A stretch of DNA of 8,460 bases from Oscillospiraceae bacterium (GCA_016296635.1 JAEDIZ010000088.1:1-8460), one strand, 5' to 3'; positions 1 through 6,938 are shown, counted from the stretch's first letter. Notes: generated from the sequence alone by a model not told the origin. Program-made: numbers and translations.

Positions 1-1
1 C

Positions 2-883
2 TACAACTCCCTGATGGACTGGGGCATGCAGGTCATGGTCGGCACGGTTACCACCGGTGCCTGCATCTCCATGTCTGCTGTTGCTTATCAGGATCGCGTT
101 TTCTGCCTGACTCCGTCCGCTTCCTCCACTGACGTTACCAAGGACAAGGACAATATGTTCCAGGTCTGCTTCACCGACCCCAACCAGGGCACCGGCGCTG
201 CTGACTACATCGCAGCCAATATGCCCGGCATGACCATCGCAATCATCTACCGTAATGATGATGCATACTCCCAGGGCGTTCGTGATACTTTCGTTTCCGA
301 AGCTGCTGCAAAGAAGCTGAATGTCGTATATGAAGGCACCTTCACCAAGGACACCCAGACTGATTTCTCTGTTCAGCTGACTGCCGCACAGTCTGCAGGC
401 GCTGACTTCATCTTCCTGCCCATCTACTACCAGCCTGCTTCCGTCATCCTCTCTCAGGCAGATCAGATGGGCTACGCTCCCACCTTCTTCGGCGTTGACG
501 GCATGGACGGCATCCTGACCATGGAAGGCTTCGATGTTACCAAGGCAGAAGGTGTCATGCTGCTGACTCCGTTTGCAGCTGACGCACAGGACGACCATAC
601 CAAGAGCTTTGTCGAAAAGTATCAGAAGGCCTATGGCGATACGCCCACCCAGTTTGCAGCTGACGGCTATGACTGCATTTATGCACTGAAGACTGCCATC
701 GAAAAGGCAGGCTGCACCGCCGATATGAGCGCAAAGGATATGTGCGAGGCTCTCATCAAGGTATTCCCGACCATCTCCGTTGACGGCCTGACCGGCTCCG
801 GCATGACCTGGAGCTCCAACGGCGAAGTCAGCAAGATGCCCGTTGCAGTCGTCATCAAAGACGGCGTCTATGTTTCCGCCTGA
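2..883 (+). CDS. Branched-chain amino-acid ABC transporter substrate-binding protein (LivJ/LivK-like), 5' end missing
   Basis: This is the C-terminal 293 codons of an extracellular solute-binding protein of the type-1 periplasmic-binding fold (Peripla_BP_6, LivJ/LivK class). The frame is open from base 2, so the true start, signal peptide and any lipobox cysteine lie left of the window; the ATG at base 14 is internal. Family-like stretches are TPSASSTDVT near the start, the second-lobe segment MTIAIIYRNDDAYSQG, the ADFIFLPIYYQPA strand and the FAADGYDCIYAL helix. The protein should bind leucine, isoleucine, valine or a related amino acid outside the membrane and hand it to LivHM. Linkage to livHMGF downstream supports this. 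Codon use is strongly biased to C-ending codons and CTG, more than in the permease genes that follow, which fits very high expression. Exact ligand cannot be read from sequence; other amino acids, urea or amides are possible for this family. Confidence 0.93.
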   Translation, partial: YNSLMDWGMQVMVGTVTTGACISMSAVAYQDRVFCLTPSASSTDVTKDKDNMFQVCFTDPNQGTGAADYIAANMPGMTIAIIYRNDDAYSQGVRDTFVSEAAAKKLNVVYEGTFTKDTQTDFSVQLTAAQSAGADFIFLPIYYQPASVILSQADQMGYAPTFFGVDGMDGILTMEGFDVTKAEGVMLLTPFAADAQDDHTKSFVEKYQKAYGDTPTQFAADGYDCIYALKTAIEKAGCTADMSAKDMCEALIKVFPTISVDGLTGSGMTWSSNGEVSKMPVAVVIKDGVYVSA

Positions 884-908
884 TCCCTTCTTTTTCTTCT
901 TTCTTCCA

Positions 909-955
909 ATGCGGGGCGTGCCGGAATGCGAAAACATTCCGGCACCCCTGCGCAT
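909..955 (+). repeat. Large stem-loop just after the binding-protein gene
   Basis: An 11-bp perfect inverted repeat (918-928 with 935-945, loop CGAAAA) is extended outward by GGG/CCC (914-916 with 946-948) and ATGCG/CGCAT (909-913 with 951-955), giving about 19 bp with small bulges. No run of T follows, so it is not a classic intrinsic terminator. Similar hairpins behind binding-protein genes are known to protect the 3' end of the upstream mRNA segment and reduce expression of downstream transporter genes; that role here is inferred from position. Confidence 0.75.
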
Positions 956-1004
956 CCAATGTGTATTCAGAAGCGGAAAATCCGAAACAGAAGTATTTAG
1001 AAGC

Positions 1005-1077
1005 TTTTTTCGCCGGAAATGCGATATTTTATGCGTAATTATCGACATTTGAAAAGTGTCCTTTTCCGACGAAAAAA
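1005..1077 (+). repeat. Long-range inverted repeat with nested hairpin in the binding protein-livH gap
   Basis: Bases 1005-1019 pair with 1063-1077 in 14 of 15 positions; the only mismatch is C1013 against A1069. The left arm begins with six T and the right arm ends with A, so in RNA the U run lies in the 5' arm and the shape is not a terminator. The enclosed segment holds a second small hairpin at 1044-1060 (GACATTT, loop GAA, AAGTGTC with one G-U pair). It probably folds in the transcript between the binding-protein gene and livH; function unknown. Confidence 0.5.
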
Positions 1078-1079
1078 AC

Positions 1080-1114
1080 GGTTGCATCTGCAGACCGGCT
1101 ATTTTGATGCATCC
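1080..1114 (+). repeat. Imperfect inverted repeat upstream of livH
   Basis: GGTTGCATC (1080-1088) and GATGCATCC (1106-1114) pair at eight of nine positions around a 17-base loop. The element ends 8 bases before the livH Shine-Dalgarno sequence, so it could be a leader hairpin or a protein-binding site. I see no convincing sigma-A promoter in 884-1134, so livHMGF is probably read through from the upstream gene. Confidence 0.35.
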
Positions 1115-1121
1115 CGAGAAT

Positions 1122-1126
1122 TGAGG
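1122..1126 (+). promoter_or_regulatory. Ribosome binding site of livH
   Basis: TGAGG sits 8 bases before the ATG at 1135. It fixes the livH start and is weaker than the extended AAGGAGGAGG in front of livG. Confidence 0.7.
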
Positions 1127-1134
1127 TACATACC

Positions 1135-2025
1135 ATGGAATTTTTGTCTTATCTGATCAGCGGTATCAGCCTCGGCAGTGTTTATGCGATCATTGCACTT
1201 GGCTATACGATGGTTTACGGCATTGCGAAAATGCTGAACTTTGCGCACGGCGATGTCATCATGGTCGGCGGCTATATTTCGCTGCTTGCCATGAATACAA
1301 TGGGTCTGCCCTGGTATTTGGCAATGATCCTTGCCATGCTCGTATGCACGGTGCTGGGCATCGTAATCGAGCGCTTTGCCTATAAGCCGCTGCGCGCGGC
1401 GCCGTCTTTGGCAGTCCTGATCACCGCGATCGGCGTCAGCTATTTCCTGCAGAATGCGGCACTGCTGATCTTCGGCCCGAATCCCAAGAGCTATCAGAAC
1501 AGCTTTATCATCGGCGGAGAATCGAATCTGGAACTGTTCGGCGGCCAGCTTCGCATCTCCTACGTTGCAATTGTAACGGTTGCGCTCTGTGTGCTGATCA
1601 TGATCGCGCTGTCTTTGTTCATCGGACGCAGCCGTCTCGGCAAGGCCATGCGTGCCTGCTCCGAGGATAAGGGCGCTGCACAGCTCATGGGTATCAATGT
1701 CAATAGAACGATTTCTCTGACCTTTGCAATCGGTTCTGCACTGGCAGCCATCGCGGGCGTTCTGCTCTGCTCCAGCTACTCGACCCTGATGCCGACTACC
1801 GGCTCCATGCCCGGTATCAAGGCATTCACGGCTGCCGTATTCGGCGGCATCGGCTCCATCCCAGGTGCCTTTTTGGGCGGCATCCTGCTGGGCATCATCG
1901 AGTCCTTGGCGAAGGCCTATATTTCCACGCAGCTGGCAAACTCCGTCGTATTTGCGGTTCTGATCGTTGTGCTGCTGGTTCGCCCGGCAGGCCTGCTCGG
2001 CAAGTATGTGCCGGAGAAAGTCTGA
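1135..2025 (+). CDS. livH: Branched-chain amino-acid ABC transporter permease LivH
   Basis: This 296-residue integral membrane protein is a usual-length LivH-type permease (BPD_transp_2 family). It should pair with LivM to form the channel through the cytoplasmic membrane. The start shows the family opening, YLISGISLGSVYAIIALGYTM, followed by the very typical MLNFAHGDVIMVGGY segment at about 33-47. Several hydrophobic segments follow, then the coupling-helix region that contacts the ATPases, GRSRLGKAMRACSED at about 164-178 with QLMGINVNR behind it. Near the C-terminus AAVFGGIGSIPGAFLGG (about 233-249) and LVRPAGLLGK are also hallmark LivH motifs. It is preceded by a TGAGG ribosome site 8 bases upstream and followed after 9 bases by livM, with the livM ribosome site overlapping its stop codon region. 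Assignment is secure; which amino acid is carried depends on the binding protein. Confidence 0.96.
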   Translation: MEFLSYLISGISLGSVYAIIALGYTMVYGIAKMLNFAHGDVIMVGGYISLLAMNTMGLPWYLAMILAMLVCTVLGIVIERFAYKPLRAAPSLAVLITAIGVSYFLQNAALLIFGPNPKSYQNSFIIGGESNLELFGGQLRISYVAIVTVALCVLIMIALSLFIGRSRLGKAMRACSEDKGAAQLMGINVNRTISLTFAIGSALAAIAGVLLCSSYSTLMPTTGSMPGIKAFTAAVFGGIGSIPGAFLGGILLGIIESLAKAYISTQLANSVVFAVLIVVLLVRPAGLLGKYVPEKV

Positions 2026-2034
2026 GGTGGCAGA

Positions 2035-3105
2035 ATGAAGAATTATTTCAAGAATCTCAAAAAAGTCACCGTTGTTGACTACGCAACCTATGCAGGCGTA
2101 ATCGCCGCGTTTGTTGTGATGCTGCTGCTGAAAAACGGCGGTATGCTGAAGCGTTCCATCACCGGTCAGCTGGTTCCCATCTGCTGCTATATCGTCATGG
2201 CAATCTCCCTCAATCTGACGGTCGGTATTTTGGGCGAACTGAGTCTGGGACATGCCGGATTCATGTCCATCGGTGCATTTTCCGGCGTCATTGCAGCGAT
2301 GAGTATGCAGTCCGTCGTGGCTTCCGATGCGCTCCGTCTGGTGATCGGCATCGTTGTCGGTGCGATTTTTGCAGCGCTGGCAGGTCTGATCGTCGGCATC
2401 CCCGTGCTACGTCTGCGCGGCGACTATCTTGCAATCGTTACGCTGGCCTTCGGCGAGATCATTAAGGAACTGATCAACTGCCTGATTGTGGGCGTTGACA
2501 GCAACGGCCTGCACATCATCTTCAATGCCAAGGGTACGAAGAGTCTGGACGATCTGCACATGCTGGAAGGCGGCACGGCGATCATCAAGGGCGCACAGGG
2601 CGCAACAGGTACCACGACGATCGCTTCCTTTACAGCAGGCTTCATCCTGATCATGGTCACGCTGGTGATCGTTCTGAATCTGGTGCGCAGCCGCTCCGGC
2701 CGTGCGATTATGGCGCTGCGCGATAACCGTATCGCGGCAGAATCCGTCGGTATCAATGTGACGACCTATAAGATGATGGCATTCGTGATTTCTGCGGCTC
2801 TTGCAGGCTGCGCGGGTGCATTGTACGGTCTGAACTATTCTAACCTGATCGCATCGAAATTTGACTTCAATACCTCGATTCTGGTACTCGTCTTTGTTGT
2901 TCTCGGCGGACTTGGAAACATCTGGGGTTCTATCATTGCCGCAACCGTTTTGACCATCCTGCCGGAGGCACTGCGAGGCTTCGAGGATTACCGCATGCTG
3001 ATCTACGCGATCGTGCTGATCCTTGTCATGCTCGGTACAAACAATCCGCAGCTGCAGATGCTGCTCAGAAAAGTGATTCCGCACCGCAGAAAGGAGGAGG
3101 TCTGA
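2035..3105 (+). CDS. livM: Branched-chain amino-acid ABC transporter permease LivM
   Basis: This 356-residue multi-spanning protein is the second permease of the importer and a partner of LivH. After a charged N-terminus and a first hydrophobic segment (about 19-33), it shows AISLNLTVGILGELSLGHAGFM-type sequence at about 56-77. This segment, with N60 and the LGHAGF motif, is diagnostic of LivM. Next come LRLRGDYLAIVTLAFGEI (about 125-142) and the coupling segment RSRSGRAIMALRDNRIAAE (about 218-236), which contacts the ATPases. C-terminal VVLGGLGNIWGSIIAA (about 288-303) is also typical. A stretch at about 157-198, rich in Gly, Thr and Lys, is probably an extracytoplasmic loop. The ribosome site GAGGTGG (2024-2030) overlaps the livH stop, suggesting translational coupling. 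livG starts 1 base after its stop codon. Confidence 0.96.
   Translation: MKNYFKNLKKVTVVDYATYAGVIAAFVVMLLLKNGGMLKRSITGQLVPICCYIVMAISLNLTVGILGELSLGHAGFMSIGAFSGVIAAMSMQSVVASDALRLVIGIVVGAIFAALAGLIVGIPVLRLRGDYLAIVTLAFGEIIKELINCLIVGVDSNGLHIIFNAKGTKSLDDLHMLEGGTAIIKGAQGATGTTTIASFTAGFILIMVTLVIVLNLVRSRSGRAIMALRDNRIAAESVGINVTTYKMMAFVISAALAGCAGALYGLNYSNLIASKFDFNTSILVLVFVVLGGLGNIWGSIIAATVLTILPEALRGFEDYRMLIYAIVLILVMLGTNNPQLQMLLRKVIPHRRKEEV
3091..3100 (+). promoter_or_regulatory. Strong ribosome binding site of livG
   Basis: AAGGAGGAGG lies inside the end of livM, 6 bases before the ATG at 3107. It decides the livG start and supports the unusually long N-terminus of that protein. Confidence 0.85.
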
Positions 3106-3106
3106 A

Positions 3107-3964
3107 ATGGCAAATCTTGATTCCAAGCTGAAAAGCCCGCTGGTTCCGTTGCCGACAAACGCATATCTGCCGCAGCGCGATGTCGAGCACAGACCGATTC
3201 TGGAAACGCGGCATCTCGGCATCAATTTCGGCGGCCTTGCTGCAGTTGAGGACTTCAATATCACCATCGGCAGAACAGAAATTGCCGGTCTGATCGGCCC
3301 GAACGGCGCCGGTAAGACCACGGTCTTCAATCTTCTGACCAAGGTCTATCAGCCTACCCGCGGCACGGTCCTTTTTGACGGAATTGATACGAATGGCATG
3401 ACTACCGCACAGCTCAGCAAGCTTGGCGTTGCCAGAACCTTCCAGAATATCCGTCTTTTTGACAATCTGACGGTGGAAGAAAACGTCAAGCTCGGCATGC
3501 ACAATACCATCAAGTATAATATGGTAGAGAGCATCCTGCGTCTGCCGAGCTACTGGAAGCAGGAGCGCATTGCCCATGAAACGGCACTGGAGCTGCTCAG
3601 CATTTTTGATATGCAGGATATGGCGGATGCACAGGCAGGTTCGCTGCCCTACGGTGCACAGAGAAGACTGGAGATCGTGCGTGCGCTGGCCACCAGTCCG
3701 AAGCTGCTGCTGCTGGATGAGCCTGCGGCAGGCATGAATCCCTCCGAGACCTCGGAGCTTATGGAAAACATCATTAAAATCCGTGATACCTTCCATATTG
3801 CCATCCTGCTCATTGAGCATGATATGAATTTGGTCATGGGGATCTGCGAGGGCATCGGCGTTCTGAATTTCGGCAAGGTCATCGCCAAGGGCACACCTGC
3901 GCAGATTCAGTCCAACCCCGTAGTCATCGAGGCATATCTTGGCAAGAAGAAAGAGGAGGGCTGA
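3107..3964 (+). CDS. livG: Branched-chain amino-acid ABC transporter ATP-binding protein LivG
   Basis: This cytoplasmic ATPase of 285 residues energises the LivHM channel together with LivF. Walker A is GPNGAGKTT (64-72), the Q-loop glutamine is Q113 in TFQNIRLF, the ABC signature is LPYGAQRRLE (180-189), Walker B is LLLLDEPAAGMNP (200-212) and the H-loop histidine is H238 in IEHDM. The C-terminal IEAYLG is the standard LivG ending. AGMNP after Walker B and the LPYGAQRR form of the signature separate LivG from LivF. The first 30 or so residues, proline-rich and before ILETRHLGINFGG, extend beyond the typical LivG of about 255 residues; no start codon sits closer to the domain with a good ribosome site. 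livF begins 2 bases after the stop, with AGGAGGG (3954-3960) as its ribosome site. Confidence 0.96.
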   Translation: MANLDSKLKSPLVPLPTNAYLPQRDVEHRPILETRHLGINFGGLAAVEDFNITIGRTEIAGLIGPNGAGKTTVFNLLTKVYQPTRGTVLFDGIDTNGMTTAQLSKLGVARTFQNIRLFDNLTVEENVKLGMHNTIKYNMVESILRLPSYWKQERIAHETALELLSIFDMQDMADAQAGSLPYGAQRRLEIVRALATSPKLLLLDEPAAGMNPSETSELMENIIKIRDTFHIAILLIEHDMNLVMGICEGIGVLNFGKVIAKGTPAQIQSNPVVIEAYLGKKKEEG

Positions 3965-3966
3965 AG

Positions 3967-4677
3967 ATGACGGAAATTCTGAAAGCTGACAATCTGAATG
4001 TCTATTACGGAGCCATTCACGCCATCAAGGGCATCAGCTTCACAGTCAACGAAGGTGAGATCGTGACGCTGATCGGTGCGAACGGTGCAGGCAAATCCAC
4101 GACGCTGCAGACCGTTTCCGGCCTGATGCGTTCTCGTACCGGCTCCATTGAGTTCTGCGGTGAGAATATCAGCCATGTTCCGGCACATCGCATCGTAGAA
4201 AAGGGTCTGGCGCAGGTTCCGGAAGGACGCCGCGTATTTTTGCAGATGAGTGTGCGGGAGAATCTGGAAATGGGTGCCTACACCCAGTCCGGCAAGACCC
4301 TCGATGAGGATCTTGAGATGGTTTACGAGCTGTTTCCCCGTATGGCGGAACGCCGCAAGCAGATCGCGGGCACTCTCTCCGGCGGCGAACAGCAGATGCT
4401 GGCCATGGGCCGTGCGCTGATGAGCCACCCGAAGCTGCTGATGCTGGATGAGCCCAGTATGGGCCTTGCTCCGATCCTTGTGGAGCAGATCTTTGAAATC
4501 ATCCGTCAGATGCATAAGGCGGGAACCACCATTCTGCTGGTCGAGCAGAACGCGCAGATGGCACTTTCTGTGGCGGACAGAGCCTATGTCCTGGAGACCG
4601 GCAAGATCACACTTTCCGGCACCGGAAAGGAACTGGCCAGCTCCGAGGAAGTCAAAAGGGCTTATCTCGGCGGCTGA
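3967..4677 (+). CDS. livF: Branched-chain amino-acid ABC transporter ATP-binding protein LivF
   Basis: This 236-residue protein, of usual length, is the second ATPase of the importer. Walker A is GANGAGKST (37-45), the LivF-specific Q-loop region is QVPEGRRVF (83-91), the signature is LSGGEQQMLAMGRALM (137-152) and Walker B is LLMLDEPSMGLAP (157-169). The H-loop reads VEQN with Q194 in the histidine position; this is the normal LivF variant and not a defect. It ends in RAYLGG as expected. The livG stop and livF start are separated by 2 bases, so LivG and LivF are probably made in equal amounts. The gene is last in the operon and is followed 35 bases later by a strong terminator. Confidence 0.96.
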   Translation: MTEILKADNLNVYYGAIHAIKGISFTVNEGEIVTLIGANGAGKSTTLQTVSGLMRSRTGSIEFCGENISHVPAHRIVEKGLAQVPEGRRVFLQMSVRENLEMGAYTQSGKTLDEDLEMVYELFPRMAERRKQIAGTLSGGEQQMLAMGRALMSHPKLLMLDEPSMGLAPILVEQIFEIIRQMHKAGTTILLVEQNAQMALSVADRAYVLETGKITLSGTGKELASSEEVKRAYLGG

Positions 4678-4712
4678 ACTGCAGCAGAAGCGGCACGAAA
4701 AAATCTTACATG

Positions 4713-4755
4713 AAAAAACCAGCCGAAGAGGACGGATCCTCTTCGGCTGGTTTTT
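4713..4755. terminator. Bidirectional intrinsic terminator shared by livF and the GNAT gene
   Basis: A perfect 14-bp stem (4719-4732 with 4737-4750) closes a four-base loop CGGA. It is flanked by six A on the left (4713-4718) and five T on the right (4751-4755), so each strand ends with a U run. It terminates the liv operon on + and the acetyltransferase transcript on -, which meet tail to tail here. Confidence 0.95.
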
Positions 4756-4776
4756 CTGCGGGGGAAATGGGTTCGT

Positions 4777-5403
4777 TCAGAAAAGCTGTCCCGGAAGCTT
4801 CAGCTTCTGCTTGGGCGGAAAGTCCCGATCGAACTCTTCCACATCGGCATCCTCTACATAATAGCCCTGCGGCGTCTGATATACGCCGGTAATACCGTCG
4901 AGGTAGCCGGGAACCAGCTCTTTGCAGAGAAAGAAGGATGCATCTGCACCCTCCGGCAGATCGTGGTATCGAATACCAAATTTTTCGGCGTAGTCAAAAC
5001 CGCTTTTGCCGTAGAAGCCGATGTTTCCCTCGAACAGAACTGCACCGAAACCGAGTTCGGCAGCCTTCTGCAGAGAATAGTCCAGCAGCATTTTGCCGTA
5101 TCCCTGACGTTTGCATGCAGGGGCAATGCCGATGGGACCCATCGTAAGAATGGGGATCTCGTGGCCGTCATCGGACTCGATGACAGTTTTCATGAACATA
5201 TTCTGCCCGATCAGTCTGCCATTTCGTTCCATGACGAAGTCCAGCTCCTTCACGAAGGCCGGATCGTTTCTCAGCATATGGATCACATAATGCTCGCTGC
5301 AGCCCGGACGGTAGACATTCCAAAATGATTCCCGGACAAGGTTTTCGACTTCTCTGTATTCTTCTTTCTTTTCCAAACGAATGATGCAGTCATTTTTATT
5401 CAT
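4777..5403 (-). CDS. GNAT-family N-acetyltransferase (YhbS-like)
   Basis: This 208-residue cytoplasmic protein should transfer an acetyl group from acetyl-CoA to an amine; the acceptor is unknown. The acetyl-CoA-binding motif A is visible as TMGPIGIAPACKRQGYGKML (87-106), with the RQGYG turn matching the family's Q/RxxGxG/A pyrophosphate loop. The later GNIGFYGKSGF (126-136) matches the N-x-x-FY-x-x-x-GF motif B of the YhbS (COG3153) group. The ending DFPPKQKLKLPGQLF also fits that group. No signal peptide or membrane segment is seen. The start is supported by AGGAGGA (bases 5412-5418, reverse strand) 8 bases upstream. It faces livF tail to tail and follows the permease gene in the same direction after 230 bases, from which it may be separately controlled. 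Function beyond the family cannot be read. Confidence 0.9.
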   Translation of the reverse strand: MNKNDCIIRLEKKEEYREVENLVRESFWNVYRPGCSEHYVIHMLRNDPAFVKELDFVMERNGRLIGQNMFMKTVIESDDGHEIPILTMGPIGIAPACKRQGYGKMLLDYSLQKAAELGFGAVLFEGNIGFYGKSGFDYAEKFGIRYHDLPEGADASFFLCKELVPGYLDGITGVYQTPQGYYVEDADVEEFDRDFPPKQKLKLPGQLF

Positions 5404-5447
5404 TATTTATATCCTCCTGAAAATTGTTGACTTCAATTGTCCTGCGA

Positions 5448-5480
5448 CGGGAGGTTTGTTGATTGTGTGCAAACCTCCCG
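5448..5480 (-). repeat. Perfect 11-bp inverted repeat in the GNAT leader
   Basis: CGGGAGGTTTG (5448-5458) and CAAACCTCCCG (5470-5480) are exact reverse complements around an 11-base loop. The element lies 44 bases upstream of the GNAT start codon. No T run follows on either strand, so it is not a simple terminator. On the - strand transcript, the CCUCC in its 3' arm could alternatively pair with the GGAGG of the ribosome site. It could equally be an operator for a dimeric regulator. The rest of the 5404-5633 gap shows no protein-coding gene I can support. Confidence 0.7.
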
Positions 5481-5530
5481 GTCAGTCCACAATCTCCAAT
5501 GTGTTGTACTTTCTCAAACAGTACGCTCCT

Positions 5531-5569
5531 AAAAAAAATATTTATAATCAGGTCTTGCGGCCGGATTAT
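5531..5569 (-). terminator. Possible weak terminator of the permease gene
   Basis: Read on the - strand, an imperfect stem (5561-5569 with 5544-5552, eight of nine pairs, 8-base loop) is followed after 5 bases by eight U (5531-5538). The stem is AT-rich and the U run is offset, so termination may be partial. The same bases contain a TATAAA (5541-5546) that could serve as a -10 box for the acetyltransferase, without a good -35 box. Confidence 0.3.
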
Positions 5570-5633
5570 CGGAATTGTGCCTGCTGCTGTGATTACGTCA
5601 GCAGACTGTGAACGGAAAAACTGCCGTTTTTGC

Positions 5634-6899
5634 TTATGCCCAAACGAACCAGCAGAACAGATAACCGGTAAACACAGCCATCAGCGTGAAGGGAACGCCG
5701 ATCCGCAGGAAATCAGAGCTTTTGACATCATAGCCGTTTTTCTGCAGGATGCCGATGGCGGCAATGTTGGCGGAAGCGCCGATGGGCGTCAGATTGCCGC
5801 CGAGGGTCGCGCCGACGAGCAGGCCAAAGTACAGAACCCGCGGATCGCAGCCCATCATGGCTGCAATGCCCTGCACGACGGGAAGCATGGTGGCAACATA
5901 GGGGATGTTGTCAATGAAGGCGGAGAACAGCACAGAACCCCAGACGATCAGAGAATACATGAAGAACAGATTGCTGCCGCCGAGCTTGACGAACAGACCG
6001 CTGATGTCATCAATGACGCCCTGCTGGGTCAGTGTGCCGATGACGACGAAGAGGGCAGCCAGCAGGCTGAGGGTCTGCACATCGATCTCGCCCCAGACGG
6101 ACTTGAACAGTTCGGTATTCTTTTTGATGAGTGTATGGATAAGGCCAATCAAGAAAAGCGTGATACAGATGAGGCCGTTGGTGATTTCGGGACGGTTGGG
6201 GATGAAAGAGGCGGCAATCAGCAGAACAACGGTTGCAACCAGAAGCCAGCTGGGGAAATAGTCCGTGACTGCGGTGGGATCGCCGATTTCGACCTTGTCG
6301 CGATTCTTGCGGAAGATGAACATGACAACGGGAATCGTAACGGCGGCACCGAGCTCAACAGCCCAGAAAATGCTGAATTTGCCGTCCATGAACAGAAAGT
6401 CCAGAAAGTCCATCTTGGCGTAGCCGCCGAGCATGATCGAGGTGGTATCACCAACCAGCGTGGCAGCGCCCTGCAGGTTGGAGGAAACGGCGATGCAGAT
6501 CAGCATGGAGATGGGGGAGATATTGAGTTTTTTTGAAATGGCCAGCGCCACGGGCGCGATCATCAGAACCGTCGCAACATTGTCCACGAATGCGGAAACA
6601 ACGCCGGCGAAGATGGAAAGGGCGACTGCGACCCACATGACATTGGGGGTCTTTTTGAGCAGCAGATCTGCCATACGGCCGGGCATTTTGGAATCGATGA
6701 ACAGAGCAACCGTACCCATGGTACCTGCCAGCATCATCAGAACATTCCAGTTGATTTCCTTCAGAACGCGGCCGAGGGGCATAGCGCCGGAAACGATGAA
6801 AATAAGGGCAGAGGTGATTGCAACCCAATGCCGACGCTTCGGCAGGGCAATCATCAGAATATATGTCAGCGCAAAGACAATGAGAGTGAACAGTTTCAT
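5634..6899 (-). CDS. ArsB/NhaD-family (ion transporter superfamily) membrane permease
   Basis: This 421-residue polytopic membrane protein is of usual length for the ArsB/NhaD/SLC13-like permeases. It shows the family's internal two-repeat architecture: SAFVDNVATVLMIAP (102-116) matches SAFIDNIPYVATMLP (326-340), and SSNLQGAATLVGD (139-151) matches GGNLTPIGASAN (367-378). In this superfamily the AxxDNxP-type and GNLxxxG-type hairpins line the substrate and ion site. About 11 hydrophobic segments are visible. Likely substrates are an anion such as citrate or another dicarboxylate or arsenite, or Na+/H+ exchange; sequence alone does not decide. No arsR, arsA or arsC is nearby, so an arsenic role is unsupported. 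The start has AAAGGAG (6907-6913, reverse strand) 7 bases upstream. The gene is divergent from the ATPase gene at 7060 across a 160-base gap. Confidence 0.9.
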   Translation of the reverse strand: MKLFTLIVFALTYILMIALPKRRHWVAITSALIFIVSGAMPLGRVLKEINWNVLMMLAGTMGTVALFIDSKMPGRMADLLLKKTPNVMWVAVALSIFAGVVSAFVDNVATVLMIAPVALAISKKLNISPISMLICIAVSSNLQGAATLVGDTTSIMLGGYAKMDFLDFLFMDGKFSIFWAVELGAAVTIPVVMFIFRKNRDKVEIGDPTAVTDYFPSWLLVATVVLLIAASFIPNRPEITNGLICITLFLIGLIHTLIKKNTELFKSVWGEIDVQTLSLLAALFVVIGTLTQQGVIDDISGLFVKLGGSNLFFMYSLIVWGSVLFSAFIDNIPYVATMLPVVQGIAAMMGCDPRVLYFGLLVGATLGGNLTPIGASANIAAIGILQKNGYDVKSSDFLRIGVPFTLMAVFTGYLFCWFVWA

Positions 6900-6938
6900 G
6901 TCAGATCTCCTTTCAGTACTGCGTCCATTTTACCATGT

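Noticed and set aside
14..16. ATG at base 14 as start of the binding-protein gene
   Set aside because: The frame stays open to the left edge and the sequence here is already inside the mature domain, so the gene is truncated by the window.
909..955. Intrinsic terminator directly after the binding-protein gene
   Set aside because: The stem is strong but is followed by CCAATGTG and not a T run, so it is better described as an mRNA-stabilising or processing hairpin.
1099..2253. Long open frame of 384 codons on the - strand over livH and the start of livM
   Set aside because: It is antisense to clear LivH/LivM coding sequence, has low-complexity His/Asp/Gln/Arg-rich composition typical of shadow frames, and shows no known motif.
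2407..3342. Open frame of 311 codons on the - strand over livM and livG
   Set aside because: It is antisense to two securely identified genes, and its translation has no domain-like pattern.
4082..4660. Loss of the H-loop histidine in LivF
   Set aside because: The VEQN sequence with Gln at that position is the normal state in the LivF family.
5611..5627. Hairpin AACGG/CCGTT just after the permease stop as its terminator
   Set aside because: On the - strand, where it would have to act, the stem is only 5 bp and no U run follows.
5404..5633. T-box or other classic riboswitch in the GNAT leader
   Set aside because: No T-box consensus (GGGTGGNACCGCG-like) or other familiar aptamer motif is present in this gap.
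5463..6536. Open frame of 357 codons on the + strand over the permease gene
   Set aside because: It is a shadow of the permease with Gly/Asp/Gln/His-rich composition, no convincing ribosome site and no recognisable domain.
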